Of a stretch of 31,223 bases of DNA, positions 13,701 to 21,236 are shown piece by piece. The DNA lies in the NCBI GenBank assembly GCA_019425015.1, contig JAHYYJ010000017.1, positions 1 to 31,223 on the forward strand. Direction: 5' to 3'. Positions within the stretch are counted from its first letter, which is position 1; each line of letters opens with the position of its first letter. A model generated the notes under the pieces. That model saw only the letters and a program-made list of their open reading frames with translations, made no database searches and was not told where the DNA came from. The DNA comes from Collinsella sp. GTDB lineage: Bacteria > Actinomycetota > Coriobacteriia > Coriobacteriales > Coriobacteriaceae. The position numbers and the translations under genes were made by a program.

Positions 13701-15380
13701 ATGGCAGAGTTTATCTACCAGATGTATCAGGCTCGCAAGGCCCATGGCGACAAGGTGATCCTTGACGATGTGACCCTGAGCTTCTATCCCGGTGCCAAGA
13801 TCGGCGTCGTGGGCCCCAACGGCATGGGTAAGTCGACCCTGCTCAAGATTATGGCCGGTATCGAGGAAGTCTCCAACGGCGACGCCAAGCTCACCCCCGG
13901 CTACACCGTAGGAATCCTGCAGCAGGAACCGCCGCTCGACGACGACAAGACCGTTATCGAGAACGTGCGCATGGCGTTTGGCGATATGATCGCCAAGGTC
14001 GATCGCTTCAATAAGATCGGCGAGGAGATGTGCGACCCGGATTGCGACATGGACGCCCTCATGGCCGAGATGGGCAAGCTCCAGGACGAGATTGACGCCG
14101 CCGACGGCTGGGATATCGATTCCAAGCTCGGCCAGGCCATGGACGCCCTGCAGCTGCCCGATTCTGACATGCCGGTTAACGTGCTTTCCGGCGGCGAGCG
14201 CCGCCGCGTGGCCCTGTGCAAGCTGCTGCTCGAGGCTCCCGACCTGCTGTTGCTTGACGAGCCCACGAACCACCTGGACGCCGAGTCTATCCTGTGGCTC
14301 GAGCACTTCCTGCACAACTACCAGGGCGCGGTGCTTGCCGTCACGCACGATCGCTACTTCCTGGATAACGTTGCCGAGTGGATCTGCGAGGTCGACCGCG
14401 GCCACCTCTATCCCTACAAGGGCAACTACTCTACGTATCTGGAGACCAAGGCCGCGCGTATCGAGGCTCAGGGTAACCGCGATGCCAAGCTCGCCAAGCG
14501 CATGGAGGCCGAGCTTGAGTGGGTACGCAGCTCGCCCAAGGCCCGTCAGGCCAAGAACAAGGCCCGTCTGGCTCGCTACGAGGAGATGGAGGCCGAGGCC
14601 CGCGCAAGCCAGAAGCTCGACTGGACCGACATCCGCATTCCTGTGGGCCCGCGTCTGGGCAACAAGGTGCTCGAGGCCCATCACCTGCACAAGGAGTTCG
14701 ATGGCCGTGTGCTCATCGACGATCTTTCGTTTACCCTGCCGCGCAACGGCATTGTGGGCGTCATCGGCCCCAACGGCGTGGGTAAGACCACGCTGTTCAA
14801 GACCATCGTGGGCCTGGAGCCGCTGACCTCGGGCGAGCTCGAGATTGGCGAGACCGTCAAGATTTCCTACGTCGACCAGAACCGTTCTGGCATCGACCCC
14901 GACAAGAACCTGTGGGAGGTCGTCTCGGACGGTCTGGACCACATGATGGTCGGCGAGACCGAGGTTCCGAGCCGCGCCTACGTGGCGAGCTTTGGCTTTA
15001 AGGGTCAGGACCAGCAAAAGCGTGCTGGCGTGCTCTCGGGCGGCGAGCGCAACCGTCTGAACCTGGCGCTTACGCTCAAGCAGGGCGGCAACCTGCTGCT
15101 CCTTGACGAGCCCACGAACGACCTCGACGTCGAGACGCTCTCCTCGCTCGAGGCGGCGCTGCTCGAGTTCCCGGGCTGCAGTGTGGTCATCAGCCACGAC
15201 CGTATGTTCCTGGATCGCGTGGCCACGCACATTCTGGCGTGGGAGGGCACGGACGAGAATCCGGGCAACTGGTATTGGTTCGAGGGCAACTTCGAGGCCT
15301 ATCAGGCCAACCGCATCGAGCGCCTGGGCGAGGACGCAGCCCAGCCGCATCGCGTGCATCGCAAGCTCACGCGCGACTAG
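13701..15380 (+). CDS. ettA: Energy-dependent translational throttle protein EttA (ABC-F)
   Basis: ABC-F ATPase that binds the ribosomal E site and gates the first steps of elongation according to ATP/ADP ratio. Two ABC cassettes are seen: Walker A GPNGMGKST and GPNGVGKTT, signatures LSGGERRRVALCKLL and LSGGERNRLNLALTL, Walker B LLLLDEPTNHLD and LLLLDEPTNDLD. Between them lies the EttA linker that touches P-site tRNA (ELEWVRSSPKARQAKNKARLARYEEM). 559 residues with no long C-terminal tail, as in EttA and unlike Uup. There are no membrane segments, so it is not a transporter. Start ATG 13701 has only a modest AGG upstream. A terminator shared with the convergent treR gene follows. Confidence 0.95.
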   Translation: MAEFIYQMYQARKAHGDKVILDDVTLSFYPGAKIGVVGPNGMGKSTLLKIMAGIEEVSNGDAKLTPGYTVGILQQEPPLDDDKTVIENVRMAFGDMIAKVDRFNKIGEEMCDPDCDMDALMAEMGKLQDEIDAADGWDIDSKLGQAMDALQLPDSDMPVNVLSGGERRRVALCKLLLEAPDLLLLDEPTNHLDAESILWLEHFLHNYQGAVLAVTHDRYFLDNVAEWICEVDRGHLYPYKGNYSTYLETKAARIEAQGNRDAKLAKRMEAELEWVRSSPKARQAKNKARLARYEEMEAEARASQKLDWTDIRIPVGPRLGNKVLEAHHLHKEFDGRVLIDDLSFTLPRNGIVGVIGPNGVGKTTLFKTIVGLEPLTSGELEIGETVKISYVDQNRSGIDPDKNLWEVVSDGLDHMMVGETEVPSRAYVASFGFKGQDQQKRAGVLSGGERNRLNLALTLKQGGNLLLLDEPTNDLDVETLSSLEAALLEFPGCSVVISHDRMFLDRVATHILAWEGTDENPGNWYWFEGNFEAYQANRIERLGEDAAQPHRVHRKLTRD

Positions 15381-15425
15381 GTTTATTACTGGTTTGGATG
15401 CGTAGCATCGCAGGTGAGCAATTAT

Positions 15426-15459
15426 AACGGCTCAAATCCGGGTTTGGATTTGAGCCGTT
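15426..15459. terminator. Bidirectional terminator between ettA and treR
   Basis: AACGGCTCAAATCC (15426-15439) pairs perfectly with 15446-15459 across a six-base loop, followed by TTTTT on the plus strand. The same stem sequence recurs at 19759-19794. Confidence 0.85.
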
Positions 15460-15467
15460 TTTCGCTG

Positions 15468-16184
15468 CTACTTGCGTCGAGCGATATCGTGAAAGACAAA
15501 GTAGTCGGGGCGGTGTCGCGAACAGGTATATTCGAACATTTCTCCGGCGGCGGTAAAGACTTGGTTGGACACAACGGCCATGTAGCAGCCTTCGGTAAGG
15601 TCCAACAGCTCATAGTCGCGCTTGGTGGCGGGTTCGACGGTTATTTCGCGACTGCTTTGGGCAATCTTAAGGCCAAGGTCCTGCTCGAGATATCGATAAA
15701 TGGAGCTTGAGGCCTTATCGGCATCGAGCCCCTGTACGTCGCTTGCCAAAAAATAGCTTTCATCGCGAATGACTGGGCAACCGGCTATGGAACGAACACG
15801 CTCGAGATGAATGAGATCTGACCCGACTTCAAACCCCGTTCTGTGGGCTGCCTTTTCGGTGGCTTTGACTTGCTCAAAGAGCGTCACCTTTGTTTCGGAA
15901 TCAAGCTCTAGGCGTCTGACGGACTCGTCGTATGTTTCGATACCGCCAACCTCAAACAGGGCGCGACTACGTGGGCGCCAGATGACGCGGACGCCCTTGC
16001 CGTGAATCGGTTGCACCAGTCCCTCGTCGGCGAGCGCAGTGAGCGCGCGCCGAAGTGTGTTGTGCGAGCACTTGTATTTTTGGACGAGTTGGGTCTCGGA
16101 GGGGAGAAACGACTGAAAAGGATACGTTCCCTCAAGAATGTCGTCCTTGATATCGGTGTAGATGCCTTGCCAGATGGCCTTCAT
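15468..16184 (-). CDS. treR: GntR-family trehalose operon repressor
   Basis: HutC/TreR-subfamily regulator. The N-terminal winged helix runs from about residue 1 to 70 (IYTDIKDDILEGTYPFQSFLPSETQLVQKYKCSHNTLRRALTALADEGLVQPIHGKGVRV), followed by a UTRA effector domain (DESYFLASDVQGLDADKASSSIYRYLEQDLGL, then EITVEPATKRDYELLDL). About 238 residues. ATG at 16184 has AAAGGA upstream; an earlier in-frame start at 16202 lacks one. It is divergent from treB-treC, and three similar palindromes lie between them, one just before its own start. The expected effector is trehalose-6-phosphate, by analogy with TreR of Bacillus; the assignment rests on genomic context as much as on sequence. Confidence 0.88.
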   Translation of the reverse strand: MKAIWQGIYTDIKDDILEGTYPFQSFLPSETQLVQKYKCSHNTLRRALTALADEGLVQPIHGKGVRVIWRPRSRALFEVGGIETYDESVRRLELDSETKVTLFEQVKATEKAAHRTGFEVGSDLIHLERVRSIAGCPVIRDESYFLASDVQGLDADKASSSIYRYLEQDLGLKIAQSSREITVEPATKRDYELLDLTEGCYMAVVSNQVFTAAGEMFEYTCSRHRPDYFVFHDIARRK

Positions 16185-16194
16185 AGCTGTCCTT

Positions 16195-16214
16195 TGAATC
16201 ATTTAAATAAGTTG
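16195..16214. promoter_or_regulatory. TreR operator O1 (imperfect)
   Basis: The right half AATAAGTTG is identical to that of O3; the left half matches at five of nine positions. It lies between the probable treR -10 (TATACT on the minus strand, 16226-16221) and the treR start, so it should mediate autorepression. Confidence 0.5.
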
Positions 16215-16275
16215 TATTTCAGTATACCGTTCGAATCCGATGCTCGCCGTTCGCCGTGAAAAATCGACCGTTCAG

Positions 16276-16295
16276 CAACTTATTCAAATAAGTCA
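16276..16295. promoter_or_regulatory. TreR operator O2
   Basis: CAACTTATTCAAATAAGTCA differs from O3 only at the last two bases. It lies midway between treR and treB. Confidence 0.65.
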
Positions 16296-16336
16296 ATAAA
16301 CGTAGAATCAATCTGGCTAAACTAGTTGCTGTCAAA

Positions 16337-16356
16337 CAACTTATTCAAATAAGTTG
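16337..16356. promoter_or_regulatory. TreR operator O3 (perfect palindrome)
   Basis: CAACTTATTCAAATAAGTTG has perfect nine-base arms around a two-base centre. It lies 61 bases upstream of treB. O1, O2 and O3 start 81 and 61 bases apart, which could allow looping. Confidence 0.7.
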
Positions 16357-16417
16357 TCATTTAAAGACGGGTTGGCCACCTGCAGTGTTCTGTCGAAAAG
16401 CACAGAAGGAGGAACGC

Positions 16418-17893
16418 ATGGGTAAGTATGCGGACGACGCGACCAAGCTGCTCGAGCTGGTGGGAGGCAAGGATAATATTGCCGCTGTGAGCCACTGTAT
16501 GACGCGCATGAGGTTCGTGCTCAACGATGAATCGAAGGCCGACGTGCCGGGTATCGAGGCGCTTCCATCTACCAAGGGCAGCTTTACGCAGGCTGGGCAG
16601 TTCCAGGTCATCATTGGTAACGACGTCAAAGCCTACTATTCGGAGTTTACTGAGATCGCCGGAATCGAGGGCGTGAGCAAGGACGCAGCCAAGGCTGCCG
16701 CCGTCCAAAACCAGAACCCCGTTCAACGCGCTATGACCGTTATCGCTGAGGTCTTTGCCCCCATCATTCCCGCCGTTATCGTCGGTGGCCTTATCCTCGG
16801 ATTCCGCAACTGTATTGACTCGCTGTATGTGTTTGGCGACGGCACGCAGACGCTTGTGCAACTAAGCCAGTTTTGGGCAGGCGTCGACAGCTTCCTCTGG
16901 TTGATCGGCGAGGCAGTTTTCCATACCGGCATTCCGGTGGGCATCTGCTGGTCGGTTACCAAAAAGATGGGTGGCACACCCATGCTCGGCATTGTTTTGG
17001 GTTTGACGCTTATCTCCGGGCAGCTTCTCAACGCCTATGCCGTTGCCGGCACGCCGGCTGATCAGATTCCGCACTGGGACTTTGGATTTGCCCAGGTCAA
17101 CATGATTGGTTACCAGGCTCAGGTCATCCCCGCGATTCTCGCCGCAGTTACACTTGGCTTCTTGGAGCGTTTCTTCCGCAAGATCACGCCCGAGGTCGTC
17201 TCGATGATCGTCGTTCCATTCTGCAGTCTGCTGCTTGCCGTCATGGCCGCCCACTTTGTCCTTGGACCCATTGGCTGGTGGCTCGGTAGCGGCATCTCCG
17301 CCATCATTTACGCCGGCATCACCGGTCCGTTCCGTGCCCTGTTCGGCGCTATCTTTGGTGCGTTTTATGCGCCGCTGGTTATTACCGGCCTGCACCACAT
17401 GTCTAACGCCATCGACCTGCAACTGATTGCCGATTTTGGTGGCACTATGCTTTGGCCCATGATCGCGCTTTCCAATATCGCACAGGGCTCGGCTGTATTG
17501 GGCATGGCGTACCTGCAGCGTTCCAACGATCGTGACCAGCAGGTAAACATTCCTGCCATCATTTCTTGTTACCTGGGTGTCACCGAACCCGCCATGTTCG
17601 GCGTCAATCTTAAGTACATGTTCCCGTTTGTGTGCGCCATGGTCGGCTCTAGCCTCGCCGGTCTTTTGAGCGTGATGACAAACTGCACCGCAAACGCCGT
17701 TGGCGTCGGTGGCCTGCCGGGAATCCTTTCGATGCAGCCTGACAGCTGGGCGATGTTTGCGGTTTGTATGCTCATCGTGCTGGTCGTTCCTTTTGTTCTG
17801 ACGGTTATCGTGGGCTCCAAGAAAGGCATTCGCGAGGAGGCCGAGGCTAGCGCCGCCGAGATTCGCGCGGAGTTGGCCGCTCAGGATAAGTAA
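16418..17893 (+). CDS. treB: PTS trehalose-specific EIIBC component
   Basis: Membrane permease that imports trehalose and phosphorylates it to trehalose-6-phosphate using phosphate from HPr via an EIIA. The IIB domain is N-terminal with the phosphorylated Cys27 in AAVSHCMTRMRFVL. The IIC domain follows with about ten hydrophobic segments, including ITGLHHMSNAIDLQLI and the YLGVTEPAMFGVNLKYMFPF block near the substrate site. 491 residues. There is no C-terminal IIA domain, so a glucose-type IIA encoded elsewhere must serve, as in E. coli. ATG 16418 has AAGGAGGAACGC upstream. Trehalose specificity is inferred from treC and treR on either side. A 15-bp tandem duplication spans its stop codon. 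Confidence 0.92.
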   Translation: MGKYADDATKLLELVGGKDNIAAVSHCMTRMRFVLNDESKADVPGIEALPSTKGSFTQAGQFQVIIGNDVKAYYSEFTEIAGIEGVSKDAAKAAAVQNQNPVQRAMTVIAEVFAPIIPAVIVGGLILGFRNCIDSLYVFGDGTQTLVQLSQFWAGVDSFLWLIGEAVFHTGIPVGICWSVTKKMGGTPMLGIVLGLTLISGQLLNAYAVAGTPADQIPHWDFGFAQVNMIGYQAQVIPAILAAVTLGFLERFFRKITPEVVSMIVVPFCSLLLAVMAAHFVLGPIGWWLGSGISAIIYAGITGPFRALFGAIFGAFYAPLVITGLHHMSNAIDLQLIADFGGTMLWPMIALSNIAQGSAVLGMAYLQRSNDRDQQVNIPAIISCYLGVTEPAMFGVNLKYMFPFVCAMVGSSLAGLLSVMTNCTANAVGVGGLPGILSMQPDSWAMFAVCMLIVLVVPFVLTVIVGSKKGIREEAEASAAEIRAELAAQDK

Positions 17894-17918
17894 CCCTACG
17901 AGCAGTAACCCTACGAGC
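17889..17918. repeat. 15-bp exact tandem duplication across the treB stop codon
   Basis: AGTAACCCTACGAGC occurs at 17889-17903 and again at 17904-17918 without a gap. The treB TAA stop lies in the first copy. Confidence 0.85.
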
Positions 17919-17950
17919 GCCGCGGCGGCTTTGTTCGTCAGCGGCGCTCG
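17914..17950 (+). other. treB-treC intergenic hairpin
   Basis: CGAGCGCCGC (17914-17923) and GCGGCGCTCG (17941-17950) pair perfectly around a 17-base loop, followed by CGTATTTTAC. It may be a partial terminator or a processing site that lowers treC expression relative to treB. Confidence 0.5.
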
Positions 17951-17986
17951 CGTATTTTACATTTCCTGTTGGAGGGAGGACGAGCG

Positions 17987-19705
17987 ATGCTTGATATCAG
18001 CAATAAGGTCGTGTACCAAATCTATCCCAAGAGCTTTAACGATTCTAATGGTGACGGTTGGGGCGATCTGCCCGGCATCACGCAAAAGCTCGATTACCTC
18101 AAGCAGCTTGGTATCGATTACCTCTGGATAACCCCATTTTTTGTCTCGCCGCAAAAGGACAACGGCTACGACGTGGCCGATTACCGAAACATCGATCCGC
18201 GATTTGGAACCATGGAGGAGTTCGAAGAGCTTTCGCGCGAGGCGCATGCGCGCGGCATCGGCCTTATGCTCGACATGGTATTTAACCATGTTTCGAGCGA
18301 GCATGAGTGGTTTCAGCGCGCCATCGCGGGCGACAAGCGCTATCAGGACTACTTTATTTTTGAAGAGGGGACACCGCGCGAACTTCCCTGCAACTGGGAT
18401 TCGAAGTTTGGCGGTCCCGCCTGGACCTGGGAACCTCATGTTGGCAAATGGTACCTGCACCTATTTGACCCGGGCCAACCCGATCTCAACTGGAAAAATC
18501 CTGAAGTGAGGCATGAGGTTGCCGATGTCTTGCGTTTTTGGCGCGAGAAGGGCGCTGACGGCTTTCGCTTCGACGTAATCAATCTAATCGATAAACCAGA
18601 TTCATGGGAAGACGACTACGAGGGCGATGGTCGCCGCTTTTACACGGACGGTGCGCGTGTGGACAGCTACATCCAGGAGCTGGTGCGTGAGGGCGGCATC
18701 GAGGGCATGATGACGGTCGGAGAGATGAATTCGACGGGCCTTGAGGCTTGCATTCGATATACGCAGCCTCAAAACCACGAGCTCGCCATGACCTTCAACT
18801 TCCATCATCTTAAGGTCGATTTTGAGAGCGGGAGGAAGTGGGTAAACAAGGTTCCTGATTTCGCGCTGTTGCAAAAGACTCTTGCCGCCTGGCAGGAGGG
18901 TATGCAGGCGGGCGGTGGTTGGAATGCCGTATTCTGGGACAATCACGACCAGCCGCGCGCCCTCTCGCGTTTTGGGACCGACGGTTCCCTGCGCATCCCC
19001 GCGGCAAAGATGCTCGCGCTCTTTATGGACCTGTTGCGTGGCACGCCCTATATCTATCAGGGTGACGAGCTGGGCTCGACCAACGCACACTTTACGAGCA
19101 TCGAAGCGTTTAACGATGTCGAGAGCCGCAACTATTACCGCATCTTGCTCGAGCAGGGAAAGGCGCCCGAAGAGGCGCTCGCGATTATCAACATGCATTC
19201 GCGCGACAACGGTCGCCTGCCTATGCAGTGGAATGGCGAAGTGCATCATGGTTTTTCGATCGCTGAGCCTTGGATCCCGATGGCTCGCGATGCGAAGGAC
19301 TGTAGCCAAGATGAGATAACGGCGGAGCTCGAAGTGGGCGTTTCGAATTCAATTTTTGAGTTCTATCGTCAGGTGAATGAGCTGCGGCACGATTTGCCTG
19401 TGGTGGCGACGGGCAAGGTCCGTTTTGTTGACGCGGACAGTGCGCCCGTGCTCGCGTATGGGCGATTTGGCAATCTTCCTGTCGGAGAGCCCTATGATGC
19501 GTCGGTGGCGACGATCGAAGACATGTCCGCGCCTGGATCGATGCTTGTGGTTGCCAATTTCTCCGATGATATGAGCGAAGTGGGCCCGGAAGTCCGGGAA
19601 CTGCTGGCTCAAGGGGAGTGGGACGTGCTGTTGCGCTCCTATGGGGATGTTGAGGACCTGCAGGCACTTCGCCCCTTTGAGGGATATGCGCTCATTCGTA
19701 AATAG
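17987..19705 (+). CDS. treC: Trehalose-6-phosphate hydrolase (GH13 alpha-glucosidase)
   Basis: Cytoplasmic glycoside hydrolase family 13 enzyme that splits trehalose-6-phosphate to glucose and glucose-6-phosphate. The four GH13 regions are present: DMVFNHVSSEH, GFRFDVINLI (nucleophile Asp196), VGEMNST (acid/base Glu246) and WDNHDQPR. The start VVYQIYPKSFNDSNGDGWGDLPGI is typical of the oligo-1,6-glucosidase/TreC group. 572 residues, slightly over the usual 540-560. ATG 17987 has GGAGGGAGGACGAGCG upstream. Sequence alone cannot exclude an isomaltase or general alpha-glucosidase, but the neighbouring EIIBC and regulator point to TreC. Terminator at 19759-19794. Confidence 0.92.
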   Translation: MLDISNKVVYQIYPKSFNDSNGDGWGDLPGITQKLDYLKQLGIDYLWITPFFVSPQKDNGYDVADYRNIDPRFGTMEEFEELSREAHARGIGLMLDMVFNHVSSEHEWFQRAIAGDKRYQDYFIFEEGTPRELPCNWDSKFGGPAWTWEPHVGKWYLHLFDPGQPDLNWKNPEVRHEVADVLRFWREKGADGFRFDVINLIDKPDSWEDDYEGDGRRFYTDGARVDSYIQELVREGGIEGMMTVGEMNSTGLEACIRYTQPQNHELAMTFNFHHLKVDFESGRKWVNKVPDFALLQKTLAAWQEGMQAGGGWNAVFWDNHDQPRALSRFGTDGSLRIPAAKMLALFMDLLRGTPYIYQGDELGSTNAHFTSIEAFNDVESRNYYRILLEQGKAPEEALAIINMHSRDNGRLPMQWNGEVHHGFSIAEPWIPMARDAKDCSQDEITAELEVGVSNSIFEFYRQVNELRHDLPVVATGKVRFVDADSAPVLAYGRFGNLPVGEPYDASVATIEDMSAPGSMLVVANFSDDMSEVGPEVRELLAQGEWDVLLRSYGDVEDLQALRPFEGYALIRK

Positions 19706-19758
19706 GCACGTGGACATTGTGTCCGTTTGCAGCTGAGCGCGGCCTGATTGGCACAATA

Positions 19759-19794
19759 AAACGGCTCAAATCCTGATTTGGATTTGAGCCGTTT
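19759..19794. terminator. Bidirectional terminator between treC and the convergent gene
   Basis: AAACGGCTCAAATCC (19759-19773) pairs with 19780-19794 across a six-base loop. The stem is the same as in the terminator at 15426-15459. Confidence 0.85.
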
Positions 19795-19798
19795 GTCG

Positions 19799-21100
19799 TT
19801 ACTGCTCGGGTTCTTCGACTTTATCGATGGTCCAGGCGGCTCCGAGACCGCCGGTGGTGTTGCGGCGGATGCGCACGGCAACCTCGCGACGCTCGCCGGC
19901 CTGCGTGTAGCGCAGGGGGAAGCTTGCGCGGTTTCGCGCGGCCTCGATGGTACCGCGTTCGCGGGCGATCCAGTAGTACTCGCCGACGATGCCGAGCGTG
20001 TCGGCGCCGTAGGGGAGATAGGTCGACAACTGGTGTAACAACGGACCGGGGCAGAAGACCTCGGTTGCGAAATCGACGGGGAAGTCCTCGGGGATGGTCG
20101 GTGCTGCGAGTGCGGGGGTTGGGGCCGCTACGGGAGCCGAAGCCGGTGCCGGTGCGGGAATTTGGTCGCAAGCAGCGGCGGGCACGGATTCGATGACGGG
20201 TGCGGGCTCCGGCGTTACTTCCGGCTTAGCTGCGGAATCTGTCGGTTCCACGGGGACGGACGTGTCTTCGGTCTCGGTTTTGGTAGTGGCTTGAGGGGCA
20301 TCCTCTGCCTTGACAGATGGCTTTGTCTCGACCGGCGTGGAGGCCATGGTGGTGATGCCAGCATTGGCGTTCTCGGGGTCATAGACGACCGTGAGTGAGA
20401 TGGCAGGCTGCAGTGCCTCGGGCGCCGGCGTCGACTCGGTAGCGTCTTGATCGGCGGGCTCGTCGGACTGATCGTCCTCGGCCTCGTCGCCAAAAACATC
20501 GCTGTTTTGGAACGCAGGCGTCTCAGGTTGGTTGGCGGCTTCTTCGGTTGTCGACTTGGGAGCATCGTTGGGCTCCGCAGTGGCTTCCTGCTCGGATATG
20601 ACTTTGGGATCGGTCGTGGCGGCGGTTTCGGTTTCGGCTTCCGCTGTTACCTCAATAGCGACTTCGATCTCTGTCTCGGGCTCGGGCTCCGGAGCGACTT
20701 CGGCCACGGGCTCGGGACGCTTAACGTGCTTGGGACGCACGGCCTTGAGGTCCTTCTCGCCGCGCTTTTTCTTTTTGTAGGACTGCTTGGCTCCCTTGGC
20801 TGCCTTGGGCTTGTCCTCGCCCTTGGCAAGGGCGGCGTCCCAGGCTTCGTTGGCGATGACCGTGGCATACAGGCGACCGCCCTTAAAGACAGTCAGCTTA
20901 ATGCAGTCGTCGAGTTCCTCGAGCAACTCGCGCGTGGACTCGAAGCCCAGGTCATAAGCAGTCATGTCGCCAACGGCGAGAGCCTCTTCGACCTGCGTCA
21001 TAAACGTTTGCTTGCCACACCCAATCGCATCGCGCAGCAGGCGATACAGATAGATGTGGTTGCCCAGCGAAAGCATGGGCCGAACTATTGTCTTGCTCAT
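19799..21100 (-). CDS. Unknown protein with an OST-HTH/LOTUS-like N-terminus and long acidic linker
   Basis: I do not recognise a named family. Residues about 8-92 look like a small winged-helix domain; LAVGDMTAYDLGFESTRELLEELDDCIKLTVFKGGRLYATVI recalls OST-HTH/LOTUS domains, which bind RNA. A lysine-rich patch follows (about 96-128, with KKKKRG). Then come about 200 residues rich in Glu, Pro, Ala and Thr, probably disordered. A compact C-terminal domain of about 95 residues (from IPEDFPVDFATEVF, with YYWIARERGTIEAARNRASFPLRYT and AAWTIDKVEE) completes 433 residues. No signal peptide or membrane segment. ATG 21100 has GAGGAGA upstream. The layout suggests a nucleic-acid-binding protein; this is inference. 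Confidence 0.7.
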   Translation of the reverse strand: MSKTIVRPMLSLGNHIYLYRLLRDAIGCGKQTFMTQVEEALAVGDMTAYDLGFESTRELLEELDDCIKLTVFKGGRLYATVIANEAWDAALAKGEDKPKAAKGAKQSYKKKKRGEKDLKAVRPKHVKRPEPVAEVAPEPEPETEIEVAIEVTAEAETETAATTDPKVISEQEATAEPNDAPKSTTEEAANQPETPAFQNSDVFGDEAEDDQSDEPADQDATESTPAPEALQPAISLTVVYDPENANAGITTMASTPVETKPSVKAEDAPQATTKTETEDTSVPVEPTDSAAKPEVTPEPAPVIESVPAAACDQIPAPAPASAPVAAPTPALAAPTIPEDFPVDFATEVFCPGPLLHQLSTYLPYGADTLGIVGEYYWIARERGTIEAARNRASFPLRYTQAGERREVAVRIRRNTTGGLGAAWTIDKVEEPEQ

Positions 21101-21121
21101 GGCAAATCTCCTCTTTACACA

Positions 21122-21130
21122 TGTATAGCA
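21122..21130 (-). promoter_or_regulatory. Extended -10 promoter of the LOTUS-like gene
   Basis: The minus strand reads TGC followed by TATACA, an extended -10 element, about 22 bases upstream of the start codon. No clear -35 is seen, as is common for this promoter class. A perfect CATGGCG/CGCCATG hairpin (21142-21157) lies just upstream and could be an operator. Confidence 0.45.
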
Positions 21131-21172
21131 TCTTACCATCGCATGGCGCTCGCCATGACGGCGCCCAAGGCA

Positions 21173-21206
21173 AACGGGCGCGAACCGCTGTCGATTCGCA
21201 CCCGTT
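21173..21206 (-). terminator. Terminator of the Ser/Thr-tail membrane protein gene
   Basis: AACGGGCGCGAA (21173-21184) and TTCGCACCCGTT (21195-21206) pair across a ten-base loop, with one position that is a G-U wobble in the minus-strand RNA; TTT follows on the minus strand. Confidence 0.65.
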
Positions 21207-21236
21207 GTACAGGTTGCCTATCTGGGGATGCAGTGC

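Noticed and set aside
13554..15359. Long open frame antisense to ettA
   Set aside because: Covered by ettA, with no motif or start signal.
16195..16356. CRISPR-like array from three repeats in the treR-treB gap
   Set aside because: Repeats are short palindromes with unequal spacing at divergent promoters; operator sites explain them better.
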